Origin: Desulfuromonadales bacterium
Lineage (GTDB): Bacteria > Desulfobacterota > Desulfuromonadia > Desulfuromonadales > BM103
Assembly (NCBI GenBank): GCA_030145195.1
Contig: JAQYVY010000014.1
Coordinates: forward strand, 1-64,000
Direction of reading: 5' to 3'
Length of the DNA stretch: 64,000 nt
The notes beneath the pieces were generated by a model that had not been told where the DNA came from, did no database searches, and was given only the letters and a program-made list of their open reading frames with translations. The position numbers and the translations under genes were made by a program. Below, piece after piece: positions 52,126 through 59,109 of the stretch. Position 1 is the stretch's first letter; each line of letters opens with the position of its first letter.

Positions 52126-52558
52126 GGTGTCGATCTCCCCTGTTGCGATGTAACAAGGATGACTGTTTGATATGACGAAATACGACACAAGCGATCAACG
52201 CACCGAGAGCATCGGCAAAAAGATCACCCCATTCAGCGAAACGACCGGTCTGCAGTGAAACCTGCAAAACTTCCAGTAAAGCACCGTAAGCGACGGTGAG
52301 TATCCATGCGGTCAACCAGGGTCGTTTAATGCGCGCAGGCCACCGCAACAGGACCAAAGCGACCAACAGAGTCAATAATGCATAAGCACACGCATGCAGC
52401 AATTTGTCCCAACCAAAGATTCCAGGGAGTTGCGGCGGATTTGGCATCAATGACAGAGTGAGGATACCGGCAGCCCAAAGCACCAGGAGCAACAAACAGA
52501 GCTTGAAACCGGCAGGACGAGGAGGTAGAGAACTGGATTTTTTCAGGGGATTGATCAT
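52118..52558 (-). CDS. VanZ-like membrane protein
   Basis: This 146-aa protein has four hydrophobic segments: LCLLLLVLWAAGILTLSLMP, LLHACAYALLTLLVALVLL, TAWILTVAYGALLEVLQ and GALIACVVF. The VanZ signature D-K-x-x-H-x-x-x-Y followed by E-x-x-Q and D-x-x-x-D is visible in GWDKLLHACAYA, ALLEVLQ and EWGDLFADALG. VanZ-type proteins sit in the inner membrane; their biochemical role is not settled. Its end overlaps the downstream nuclease gene, so it is co-transcribed with addBA though functionally unrelated. Confidence 0.85.
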   Translation of the reverse strand: MINPLKKSSSLPPRPAGFKLCLLLLVLWAAGILTLSLMPNPPQLPGIFGWDKLLHACAYALLTLLVALVLLRWPARIKRPWLTAWILTVAYGALLEVLQVSLQTGRFAEWGDLFADALGALIACVVFRHIKQSSLLHRNRGDRHRG

Positions 52559-52749
52559 GCTGCACAGGTTACATTGAATTGACGATTTTAAAAAGCCTGA
52601 ATCAGGATTTTATAGGGACCGGTTATTTAAAGGAAACGGGGTAGAAACTCAATTCAAAGTGTGGTTAAGCGCCAACAAAAGTGGCTCCGAACAGAAGCAG
52701 AGATTGTGTTGAGACTGATTAAACTACCACGATTCTGGACTGTCACCGT

Positions 52750-53178
52750 TTAGTCGATCGACACCAGCTGCAGCGCGAAAGTCAGATCACAGCCAGCAAG
52801 GTCGTGATTGCCATCAAGCAACACCTGCTGCGCATCGACATTGCGAACCCGCATCACCCTTTGTTCGGCACCACCGAGTTCAAGGCTCAGTTTCTCACCG
52901 ATACGCAACTCACGTTCGACAGGAAACATCTGCCGCGAAACTTGCAATAGGTTTTCATCAAGGCGCAGTCCGTACGCCTGCGCCGCCAAGATATAAATAT
53001 TCTTCACCTCACCGATGACCATACCGATGATGTCATGTTCCAGACTGGAGAAAACCTCCCCGGCACCAAGGGTGAATGTAAGTGGCTGCTCATCATCGCG
53101 CTGATCGAATATGCGGCCGTTGTCGAGTGTACCGATGTAATGGACCGTAACGCGGTCACCGGTTTTTGCGCGTTGCAT
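52750..53178 (-). CDS. FKBP-type peptidyl-prolyl isomerase, SlyD-like, copy 2
   Basis: 142 aa: GDRVTVHYIGTLDNGRIFDQR, PLTFTLGAGEVFSSLEHDII, GMVIGEVKNIYILAAQAYGL and the late GNHDLAGCDLTFALQLV are SlyD/FKBP motifs with an insert-in-flap domain. No His-rich tail. It shares the layout of the plus-strand copy at 45227-45670 but is clearly diverged. Foldase in the cytosol. It stands alone with AGGAGT before its ATG. Confidence 0.9.
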   Translation of the reverse strand: MQRAKTGDRVTVHYIGTLDNGRIFDQRDDEQPLTFTLGAGEVFSSLEHDIIGMVIGEVKNIYILAAQAYGLRLDENLLQVSRQMFPVERELRIGEKLSLELGGAEQRVMRVRNVDAQQVLLDGNHDLAGCDLTFALQLVSID

Positions 53179-53332
53179 CTTATGACTCCTTAATTATCGC
53201 AATGACTGCGGCATGATCGTGCTCAAATAGCTACGGCTATTACTCTCAAAAGAGCTAAAATATGGTCTCAAACATTCAAATTTTCGCTTCAGCCCTGATA
53301 GTCCGACAAGCTGCTAGAGGTCTGTTGTGATT

Positions 53333-53635
53333 TCACGCATCGCCGACGCCTGTTACCTCCTGCATCACCGAGACCAGAAAATCGAATACATCTTCACGGC
53401 TTCGGATAAACTTCGGCATCTCATCACCAGCCAATTCTTCCAAGCGGTGCAACACGTTAGCATCAAGACAATGAAGTTCATCCATAACCGCTTCGAGCAT
53501 TGGGATCACATCGTAGAGGTCATCCCGGTCGTAGAGGCTTTTATCCGGTTTACCGGTAAATTTCGCTTCGTCACGAAATTCTTTATTGCGACGATACTTG
53601 TAATACAGATCTGACGGCTTGATTTCGATCCCCAT
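53333..53635 (-). CDS. Unknown dra-operon protein, 100 aa
   Basis: The frame opens at 53692, but GAGG precedes the ATG at 53635 (MGIEIKPSDLYYKYRRNKEF). The product is acidic, helical and has no Cys pair, signal or membrane segment: KFTGKPDKSLYDRDDLYDVI and then MLEAVMDELHCLDANVLHRL. It starts 17 bases after the 80-aa gene and lies in the draT-draG operon. I do not recognise the family; function may relate to nitrogenase or its switch-off, inferred only from position. Confidence 0.65.
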   Translation of the reverse strand: MGIEIKPSDLYYKYRRNKEFRDEAKFTGKPDKSLYDRDDLYDVIPMLEAVMDELHCLDANVLHRLEELAGDEMPKFIRSREDVFDFLVSVMQEVTGVGDA

Positions 53636-53652
53636 GGTTATGACCTCACTCT

Positions 53653-53895
53653 TCAGCTGCAGCCACCGCCGCAAGCATGTTTCTTCGCGCAACCGCTCGC
53701 ACAGACGTCAGCAACTTTTTTGCCGCCGGTCTTTGCCAAAAGAGCCTCAAGGCTCTGGCTATCGACCATCCAGGTGCCCTCTTCTTCAACGGCTTGCAAC
53801 AGGTTCCGTTTGATGTGTATCAAGACGTTCAGCGGGGTTGTGTTCATCTTTTCTGCGACGATTGTAATGGGCAGTCTGGGCTTTTGTTCATGCAT
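53653..53895 (-). CDS. Small protein with Cys-rich tail in the dra operon
   Basis: This is an 80-aa product. Residues 1-55 look like a winged-helix or helical unit (LPITIVAEKMNTTPLNVLIH, then IKRNLLQAV, WMVDSQSLEALL). Residues about 62-80 carry five Cys in CASGCAKKHACGGGC plus Ser, a possible metal or Fe-S ligand set. AAGGAA lies ten bases before the ATG. It follows draG by 27 bases and precedes the 100-aa gene by 17. Not recognised; could be a redox or metal sensor for nitrogenase control. Confidence 0.65.
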   Translation of the reverse strand: MHEQKPRLPITIVAEKMNTTPLNVLIHIKRNLLQAVEEEGTWMVDSQSLEALLAKTGGKKVADVCASGCAKKHACGGGCS

Positions 53896-53922
53896 AATAT
53901 TTCCTTTTTGTCTGTTCGTTGA

Positions 53923-54855
53923 TTATTCGAGCCGGGAACAGCCCCAGGGCGAGAGTTTAACCAACCTGCTGGCTTGCGCCTCAACCTCTTCGCGAACCTC
54001 GCGGTTTAACTTCTTCAACCACCGCGCAGGGATTTCCTCCAGTCCATAAAAGGCTCCGGCAATCATCCCGGCAATGGCGCCGGTCGTATCCGCATCACCT
54101 CCCTGGTTAACCACCCCGATCAGGCATTCTTCAAAGCTACCGGTGGTAAAGAGGTAATGGAAAACTGTCTGTAAAGTATCAACAACGTAAGAGCTGGCAT
54201 TTCCACGATAATTGTTAAATCGAAAGGTGTGATATTCAGCCACCAGTTCACGAGTCAGCTCATGCAACTCGAACCGGTTGCAGCCAAAGATCGAGCGGTG
54301 CACCATGCGACCAATAACCAAACATGCAGCATCTGACAAGACATGATTATGGGTCAGATGCGCCTGTTCTTTGGCATAGCGACTTAATAGTTCATCATGA
54401 CCCAGAGTGAACAGCGCAACCGGCATCATCCGCATGGCTGCACCGTTGCCAGCATCCCAATCGTTGTAGGGCGTCTCCAGCTGCCCCTTGAACATGTAAT
54501 CGCGAATTCCCCGGCGACAAGTTGCCCCGATATCAACCGGCTGGCTCCTCATCCAGGCAAGGAAATTATCGGCAATACCCTTGCGATCCCAAGCTTCAGA
54601 GGCGAGCAAAGCACGCCCCAACGCCAACGACATCTCGGTATCATCAGTGACCTGACCTGGCTTAAGATAGAGCCAGCCACCACCAATAATTTTGCGGTGT
54701 ACCTTGTAGGCCACCTTGATCTCCCCCGGTGTCATAAACTCGGTCGTCGCCCCCAGCGCATCACCAATCGCCAGCCCAAGATATGCGGCACGGGCCCGGT
54801 TTAAGACATGGGGTTGACTTTTGGCTTCGTTTTTTAGGCTTTCGCTGTTACCCAC
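53923..54855 (-). CDS. draG: ADP-ribosyl-[dinitrogen reductase] hydrolase DraG
   Basis: This enzyme removes ADP-ribose from the nitrogenase Fe protein (NifH) and so reactivates nitrogenase. The 310-aa protein has the ADP-ribosylglycohydrolase motifs YLGLAIGDALGATTEF, GQVTDDTEMSLALGRALL (D-D-T-E metal ligands) and QGGDADTTGAIAGMIAGA. The start is GTG, overlapping the draT end by eight bases. Paired with draT, it shows post-translational control of nitrogenase. A general ADP-ribosylhydrolase is less likely because of the draT partner. Confidence 0.92.
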   Translation of the reverse strand: MGNSESLKNEAKSQPHVLNRARAAYLGLAIGDALGATTEFMTPGEIKVAYKVHRKIIGGGWLYLKPGQVTDDTEMSLALGRALLASEAWDRKGIADNFLAWMRSQPVDIGATCRRGIRDYMFKGQLETPYNDWDAGNGAAMRMMPVALFTLGHDELLSRYAKEQAHLTHNHVLSDAACLVIGRMVHRSIFGCNRFELHELTRELVAEYHTFRFNNYRGNASSYVVDTLQTVFHYLFTTGSFEECLIGVVNQGGDADTTGAIAGMIAGAFYGLEEIPARWLKKLNREVREEVEAQASRLVKLSPWGCSRLE

Positions 54856-55642
54856 CAGTCAACACCTTGACCTCATACTCACCACCGATAACCAACGCCT
54901 CACCCTCTCCTTTGAAAAGAGATTTCGGCAAGAGCCCACCCATAAAAAACACCTTAGTCAAAGGAACCTCGGTCTGAAGCACCCGGCTGCCAAACTCCCA
55001 GGCTTTTTCGAAATCATCAGTAAAGGAGTTCAGATTGTTCAGCCTTAAGAGATAATGGTTTTTCTCCAATGGCTCAATAATCTGATGTTCGGAAAAATCG
55101 TAGATGCCACGATAAAGCATCAGATGCGTTTGCCCCGGGAATCGGCGTGCAAGCTCGTATTGGACGAAGGCGTAGAGCAGGTCAAATTGTGGCAGAATAG
55201 CGTTGGTTCGAGCCGAGCCATTCATCCGATCAACCGTATAGCGGAAATAGGCCTCCGCGTGTATGTCGTCAATCGGCTCACGGTGAAAAGTCGGCGCCAG
55301 CCCGAGACGCGATTCAACCCAACCCTTCAAAACCGCGCCTTCGACGGAATTGCTGTCAAACAGCCAGCCACGCAAAAACCGCAGATAACTGTTTTTCAGG
55401 CTTTTACGACTATTGGGTGTCTCTTCTCGTTGCCACTGGTGCAACTGGAAACGCACATCCATAAAATCGTGAAACTGCGTCCCTCGCAGATCAGGGTCAT
55501 CCAAAGTATCCAGTTTCTCAAACAGGGGGCGACCATTATGACGCACGCCCTGGATTTCCAAAACCTTGGGTTGCCGGTTGTAGTAGCGTGAGGCAATAGC
55601 CCAAGGAGGAAGGCTGCATCGATTTATTGTTGTCGGATACAT
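54848..55642 (-). CDS. draT: NAD+-dinitrogen-reductase ADP-ribosyltransferase DraT
   Basis: 264 aa, the usual DraT length. It transfers ADP-ribose from NAD+ to an Arg of NifH and switches nitrogenase off in ammonium or darkness. The sequence has family segments FHDFMDVRFQLHQW, SYLRFLRGWLFDSN, SVEGAVLKGWVESRLGLAP, LYRGIYDFSEHQI, LLRLNNLNSFTDD and TKVFFMGGLLPKS. First gene of draT-draG plus two small genes. No clear ribosome-binding site before the ATG, and no plain sigma-54 promoter could be confirmed upstream. Confidence 0.93.
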   Translation of the reverse strand: MYPTTINRCSLPPWAIASRYYNRQPKVLEIQGVRHNGRPLFEKLDTLDDPDLRGTQFHDFMDVRFQLHQWQREETPNSRKSLKNSYLRFLRGWLFDSNSVEGAVLKGWVESRLGLAPTFHREPIDDIHAEAYFRYTVDRMNGSARTNAILPQFDLLYAFVQYELARRFPGQTHLMLYRGIYDFSEHQIIEPLEKNHYLLRLNNLNSFTDDFEKAWEFGSRVLQTEVPLTKVFFMGGLLPKSLFKGEGEALVIGGEYEVKVLTGG

Positions 55643-56188
55643 TTATTCTATAAACCAATACAATAAGAGGTGTTCTTTTCCAAAAGCCGGAAAGGTGCTC
55701 AATCATTGAAATCAACTTGCCTACTTTTTTTGCGCTCAATCAATCGATGTTTTAGGGCCGACAACAAACAACCGGACCGACAACAAAAATAAACTCATTA
55801 GTTACAGATACTTAGAAAGATTGCTACATTACTAAATCTAACAAACAACAGTGTATTTCTGACATCGCCTGTAACTTACTGCATTGAGTTTGCATCGAGG
55901 ATGCCAACTGATCTTTACGGTGCTCAGATTGATAGAAACCAGAGCCTCGAAGAGATTGGGGCGACAACATGCAGAAGGGCCTTGTTAGAGAATTAAAAAC
56001 GGCACAAAACAGAAGATCAGGCTCCTCTTGCGGGGAGCCTGATCGGTTTGAACCTTATTCTGGAGAAGTGCTTATTTGGTGCCGTGATCCAGAATCTTCT
56101 GGATTCATTGAGTATGGAGGGACGAAGTCTAACCGTTATTGACCATCACCTATGGACAATCACCTAGCATATATATGGGTAGCAATAG
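55643..56188. other. Intergenic region upstream of draT; inverted repeat near 56015
   Basis: No gene was seen in these 546 bases. GATCAGGCTCC / GGAGCCTGATC arms at 56015-56044 form a strong hairpin, with a weak T-tract on the minus strand after it. A smaller palindrome (atccagaatcttctggat) is near 56089-56106. The single TGT-N10-ACA at 55748-55763 is too short to prove a NifA site. Confidence 0.5.
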
Positions 56189-56773
56189 CTATTTCTTTGG
56201 TTTCCCCTTGGAGCCAGGACCCTTCTCCAGGGCGCTATTCTGTCGGTCTGCTTTTACCTTTTCGAGGAGTTCATCAGCCTTTGTTTTCTTTTGCTCTCTT
56301 TTGCCGTCAGGAGACTCTTCATCATCAGATTCAACCGAATCACCCTTAGACTTTTTCTTTGCCTTTGACTTTTCATCAGACACATCAGACTCACCATCTG
56401 AATCATCTTTTATTTTTTTCAATTTCTTTTGTTTCACACTTTCATCGGACACGGTATCAGCGTCTTCGTCTTTATCTCCTTTGTGCTGACGTTTTTCCAT
56501 GTCTTGATCTTGATCCATCTCTTGATCCATCTCTTGAACCTTGTCTCTATCACGGTTCTTGTCTTTGGGTTTATCCGCGTCCTCTGACGTTTGCCCCTGT
56601 CCGCCCAGCCAGTCATCACCGCGCATAAAGCGGGCATTATCCGAGGCATTTTCATAAGCAGAGTCACTCGGCGAAGGGCTCTGTTTTTTCCCTTTCCCTC
56701 CGGCCTTTGCCCAGATTGTTGCGGGGGCAAAAACCAGGCAAAAAACCAAAAGGACAGCGAGTAAAGATTTCAT
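56189..56773 (-). CDS. Secreted, highly charged low-complexity protein, 194 aa
   Basis: The signal peptide is MKSLLAVLLVFCLVFAPATI and ends before WAKAGGKG. The mature part is almost all Asp, Glu, Lys and Ser: a D-Q-E-M-D-Q-E-M-D-Q-D-Q-D tract, DGESDVSDEKSKAKKKSKG, and a Gly-Lys-Pro end. It is likely intrinsically disordered. Such polyampholytes bind cations, minerals or the cell surface; nothing shows which. GGAG lies seven bases before the ATG. No family recognised. It may be lineage-specific. Confidence 0.72.
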   Translation of the reverse strand: MKSLLAVLLVFCLVFAPATIWAKAGGKGKKQSPSPSDSAYENASDNARFMRGDDWLGGQGQTSEDADKPKDKNRDRDKVQEMDQEMDQDQDMEKRQHKGDKDEDADTVSDESVKQKKLKKIKDDSDGESDVSDEKSKAKKKSKGDSVESDDEESPDGKREQKKTKADELLEKVKADRQNSALEKGPGSKGKPKK

Positions 56774-56851
56774 GAATTTCTCCTTGATGATTTGTAAAGA
56801 TATATTGCTATCAGTAAAGCAGAATTTGACGAATACTCAACGGGCCAAACG

Positions 56852-56878
56852 AAAAAAGGACGGCCGAAGCCGTCCTTA
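56852..56878 (-). terminator. Terminator of apgM
   Basis: AAGGACGGC-TTCG-GCCGTCCTT on the minus strand is followed by TTTT, 25 bases after the apgM stop. The TTCG tetraloop makes it stable. Confidence 0.9.
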
Positions 56879-56902
56879 ATCAGAATCCATGTCAATGCTG
56901 CC

Positions 56903-58117
56903 TTAAGAAAATTGACCGCTGACCATAATGGACATCAGGGTATGCCCAGGGTCGACACTCAAAGCGGAAGCTTTGGCGCAAGGTTCGGAATACTCTGAAG
57001 CTCTATAGGAGGAATTAAACTCATTTTCAGAGCCATAGAGCACGAATGGCACCGGATCCTTGGTGTGTGTCATTTTCTCGACCGGGGTTGGATGATCAGG
57101 GAGCAACAGAATCCGGTACTCTCCGAGACTTCCGATCTTGGCCATGACTGTACCGACAACATCCTTATCAAAACGCTCAATAGCCTCAAGTTTATCCTGC
57201 AAGCTACCACCATGAGCAGCCTCATCGGGGGCCTCAACGTGCAAGTACACGAAATCTCGTGTTTTCAAAGCTTTGATGGCCGCTTCTGCCTTGCCCAGGT
57301 AATTGGTATCAAGGTATCCCGTTGCCCCAGGCACCTCGATAACATCCAGGCCCGCATAAATGCCAAGCCCTTTGATCAGATCAACCGCCGAGATGACCGC
57401 ACCGCTCAAACCAAATTTTTCATGCAAAGTCGGCATCTGGGGCCTCTTACCCTGGCCCCAGAGCCAGATCGAGTTAGCCGGAGGTTTGCCTGCCGCTTCG
57501 CGTTTACTGTTGACCGGGTGATCCTTGAGCAACAGTTGCGCCGAGGTGGTGATTTGCATCAACGGCATAGCTTCCGCTGTTCGCAAGAGTTGATCGAGGA
57601 CACTCTGGTTGGTCAGATCATGTGGCGGTGCAATCTTCAGATCATCGCGCCCCCCACGCCAGACCATAAGATGCCGATAGGAAACCCCTGGGTAAAATTG
57701 GAATTCATCATCACCCAATTCGTCTTGAAGGCATTGGATCAGTTCTTTGGCTTCTGCTGTGGAGATATGACCCGCAGAAAAATCCTGCATATAGATGTCT
57801 CCACCAGCCTGTCCAAGAGTGACCAGGTTCAGACGAAAAGCGACATCTTCAGGGCCAAGCTCAACGCCCATACTGGCAGCTTCAAGAGGAGAACGGCCGG
57901 TGTAGCAGGAGGCAGGGTCATAACCGAAAACCGACAGGTTTGCGACATCTGAACCGGGATGAAAAGCATCGGGAACGGTCGCTGCCAGACCGATGGTCCC
58001 TTGTTGCGCCAAACGGTCCATATTGGGAGTGTGTGCCGCCTGCAACGGGGTTTTGCCGTTGAGTTCTGCGATCGGCTCATCGGACATACCGTCACCGAGT
58101 AAAATGATATATTTCAT
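56903..58117 (-). CDS. apgM: Cofactor-independent phosphoglycerate mutase, archaeal type
   Basis: This enzyme interconverts 2- and 3-phosphoglycerate in glycolysis/gluconeogenesis without 2,3-bisphosphoglycerate. The alkaline-phosphatase-like fold shows IILLGDGMSDEPI (metal site with Asp), HTPNMDRLAQQG, HPGSDVANLSVFGYDP with the nucleophile Ser, HVEAPDEAAHGG and LLPDHPTPVEKMTHTKDPVP. About 404 aa, normal. The ATG at 58117 is chosen; another ATG two codons earlier is equally close to the purine stretch. Monocistronic, with its own terminator. Confidence 0.95.
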   Translation of the reverse strand: MKYIILLGDGMSDEPIAELNGKTPLQAAHTPNMDRLAQQGTIGLAATVPDAFHPGSDVANLSVFGYDPASCYTGRSPLEAASMGVELGPEDVAFRLNLVTLGQAGGDIYMQDFSAGHISTAEAKELIQCLQDELGDDEFQFYPGVSYRHLMVWRGGRDDLKIAPPHDLTNQSVLDQLLRTAEAMPLMQITTSAQLLLKDHPVNSKREAAGKPPANSIWLWGQGKRPQMPTLHEKFGLSGAVISAVDLIKGLGIYAGLDVIEVPGATGYLDTNYLGKAEAAIKALKTRDFVYLHVEAPDEAAHGGSLQDKLEAIERFDKDVVGTVMAKIGSLGEYRILLLPDHPTPVEKMTHTKDPVPFVLYGSENEFNSSYRASEYSEPCAKASALSVDPGHTLMSIMVSGQFS

Positions 58118-58216
58118 AATCATCCGCTAAAAGTTAAAGGTTTCATCGATAGATAGTCTGGAACAGTCCCTTGCTCGCCTTACGCTCAACTCCGCACCCA
58201 GCACTCAGCTCTGATT

Positions 58217-59104
58217 TCAGCCTCTAGGGTGATGTTGCGCATGGATCTTCCGCAAGCGCTCGCGAGAAACATGAGTATAAATCTGGGTTGTTGAGATATC
58301 TGCATGGCCGAGCATCGCCTGAACCGAACGTAAATCTGCCCCATTCTCCAACAAATGGGTGGCAAAGGAATGACGCATGGTGTGAGGCGTAATGTTTTTT
58401 GTGATACCGGCTTGTAACGCGCGGCGTTTAATAATCTTCCAGAAGCCCTGACGTGTCAAGCCCTCGCCTGAACGGTTCAGAAAAATAAACTGACTCGTTT
58501 GCGTCTTGTCGAGCAGAGGACGACCGTGGCGTAAATATTCGCGTAATGCGGCAAGGGCTTCCCCGCCAAGGGGGACAATGCGCTGTTTGCTGCGTTTACC
58601 AAAAGCCGTCAAGTAACCGACATCCATTTGCAAATCAGTGAGTCGCAAGGTGACCAGTTCAGAGACTCGCAATCCGGTCGCGTAAATAATTTCAAGCATC
58701 GCCCGATCGCGCCACGCCAGAGGGGTATTGCCCTTGGGCCCAGTCAATAACCTTTCGACATCTGCGGGTGAAAGGGTGTGCGGCAGCGTGGAGAGACTTT
58801 TAGGCGCGGTGATCTGGTCGGTTGGGTTGCTGGTGGCAAATTTTTCCCGAGTCAAAAATTTGTGAAAGGTCCGGATCGCGGCCAGGGCCCGGGAACGACT
58901 GCGTGCGGAGAGGCCCTTCTGCTTCAATTGATTCAAGAAACGCAGAATCAGCGCAGACGTAATTTTATCGGGTGAAGCAACCCCGCCAGCTTCCAAAAAC
59001 TCAAGGTAGCGCACCAGATCCCGGCCGTAGGCATCCAGAGTGTTCTGCGCCAAGCCTCTTTCCACCGCTAAGTAGTTCATGAAATGGTCGAGATAGTCAT
59101 GCAT
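58217..59104 (-). CDS. xerD: Tyrosine recombinase XerD-type
   Basis: This site-specific recombinase resolves chromosome dimers at dif with XerC and FtsK. 295-298 aa with an N-terminal SAM-like DNA-binding part (LDHFMNYLAVERGLAQNTLD) and a catalytic domain. Its residues are Arg in ATGLRVSEL, Lys in FGKRSKQR, H-x-x-R in HTMRHSFATHLL, His in MLGHADISTTQ and Tyr in IYTHVS. A GTG at 59113 overlapping the glnD stop is an alternative to the ATG at 59104. No integron or phage signals nearby, so a housekeeping Xer rather than an integrase. Confidence 0.93.
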   Translation of the reverse strand: MHDYLDHFMNYLAVERGLAQNTLDAYGRDLVRYLEFLEAGGVASPDKITSALILRFLNQLKQKGLSARSRSRALAAIRTFHKFLTREKFATSNPTDQITAPKSLSTLPHTLSPADVERLLTGPKGNTPLAWRDRAMLEIIYATGLRVSELVTLRLTDLQMDVGYLTAFGKRSKQRIVPLGGEALAALREYLRHGRPLLDKTQTSQFIFLNRSGEGLTRQGFWKIIKRRALQAGITKNITPHTMRHSFATHLLENGADLRSVQAMLGHADISTTQIYTHVSRERLRKIHAQHHPRG

Positions 59105-59109
59105 ACGGC

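Noticed and set aside
55748-55763. TGT-N10-ACA as a NifA site upstream of draT
   Set aside because: One six-base match is expected by chance in this length, and no GG-N10-GC sigma-54 promoter could be placed near it.
58217-59104. Phage or integron integrase
   Set aside because: Xer-type size and motifs, housekeeping neighbours and no att-like direct repeats seen.
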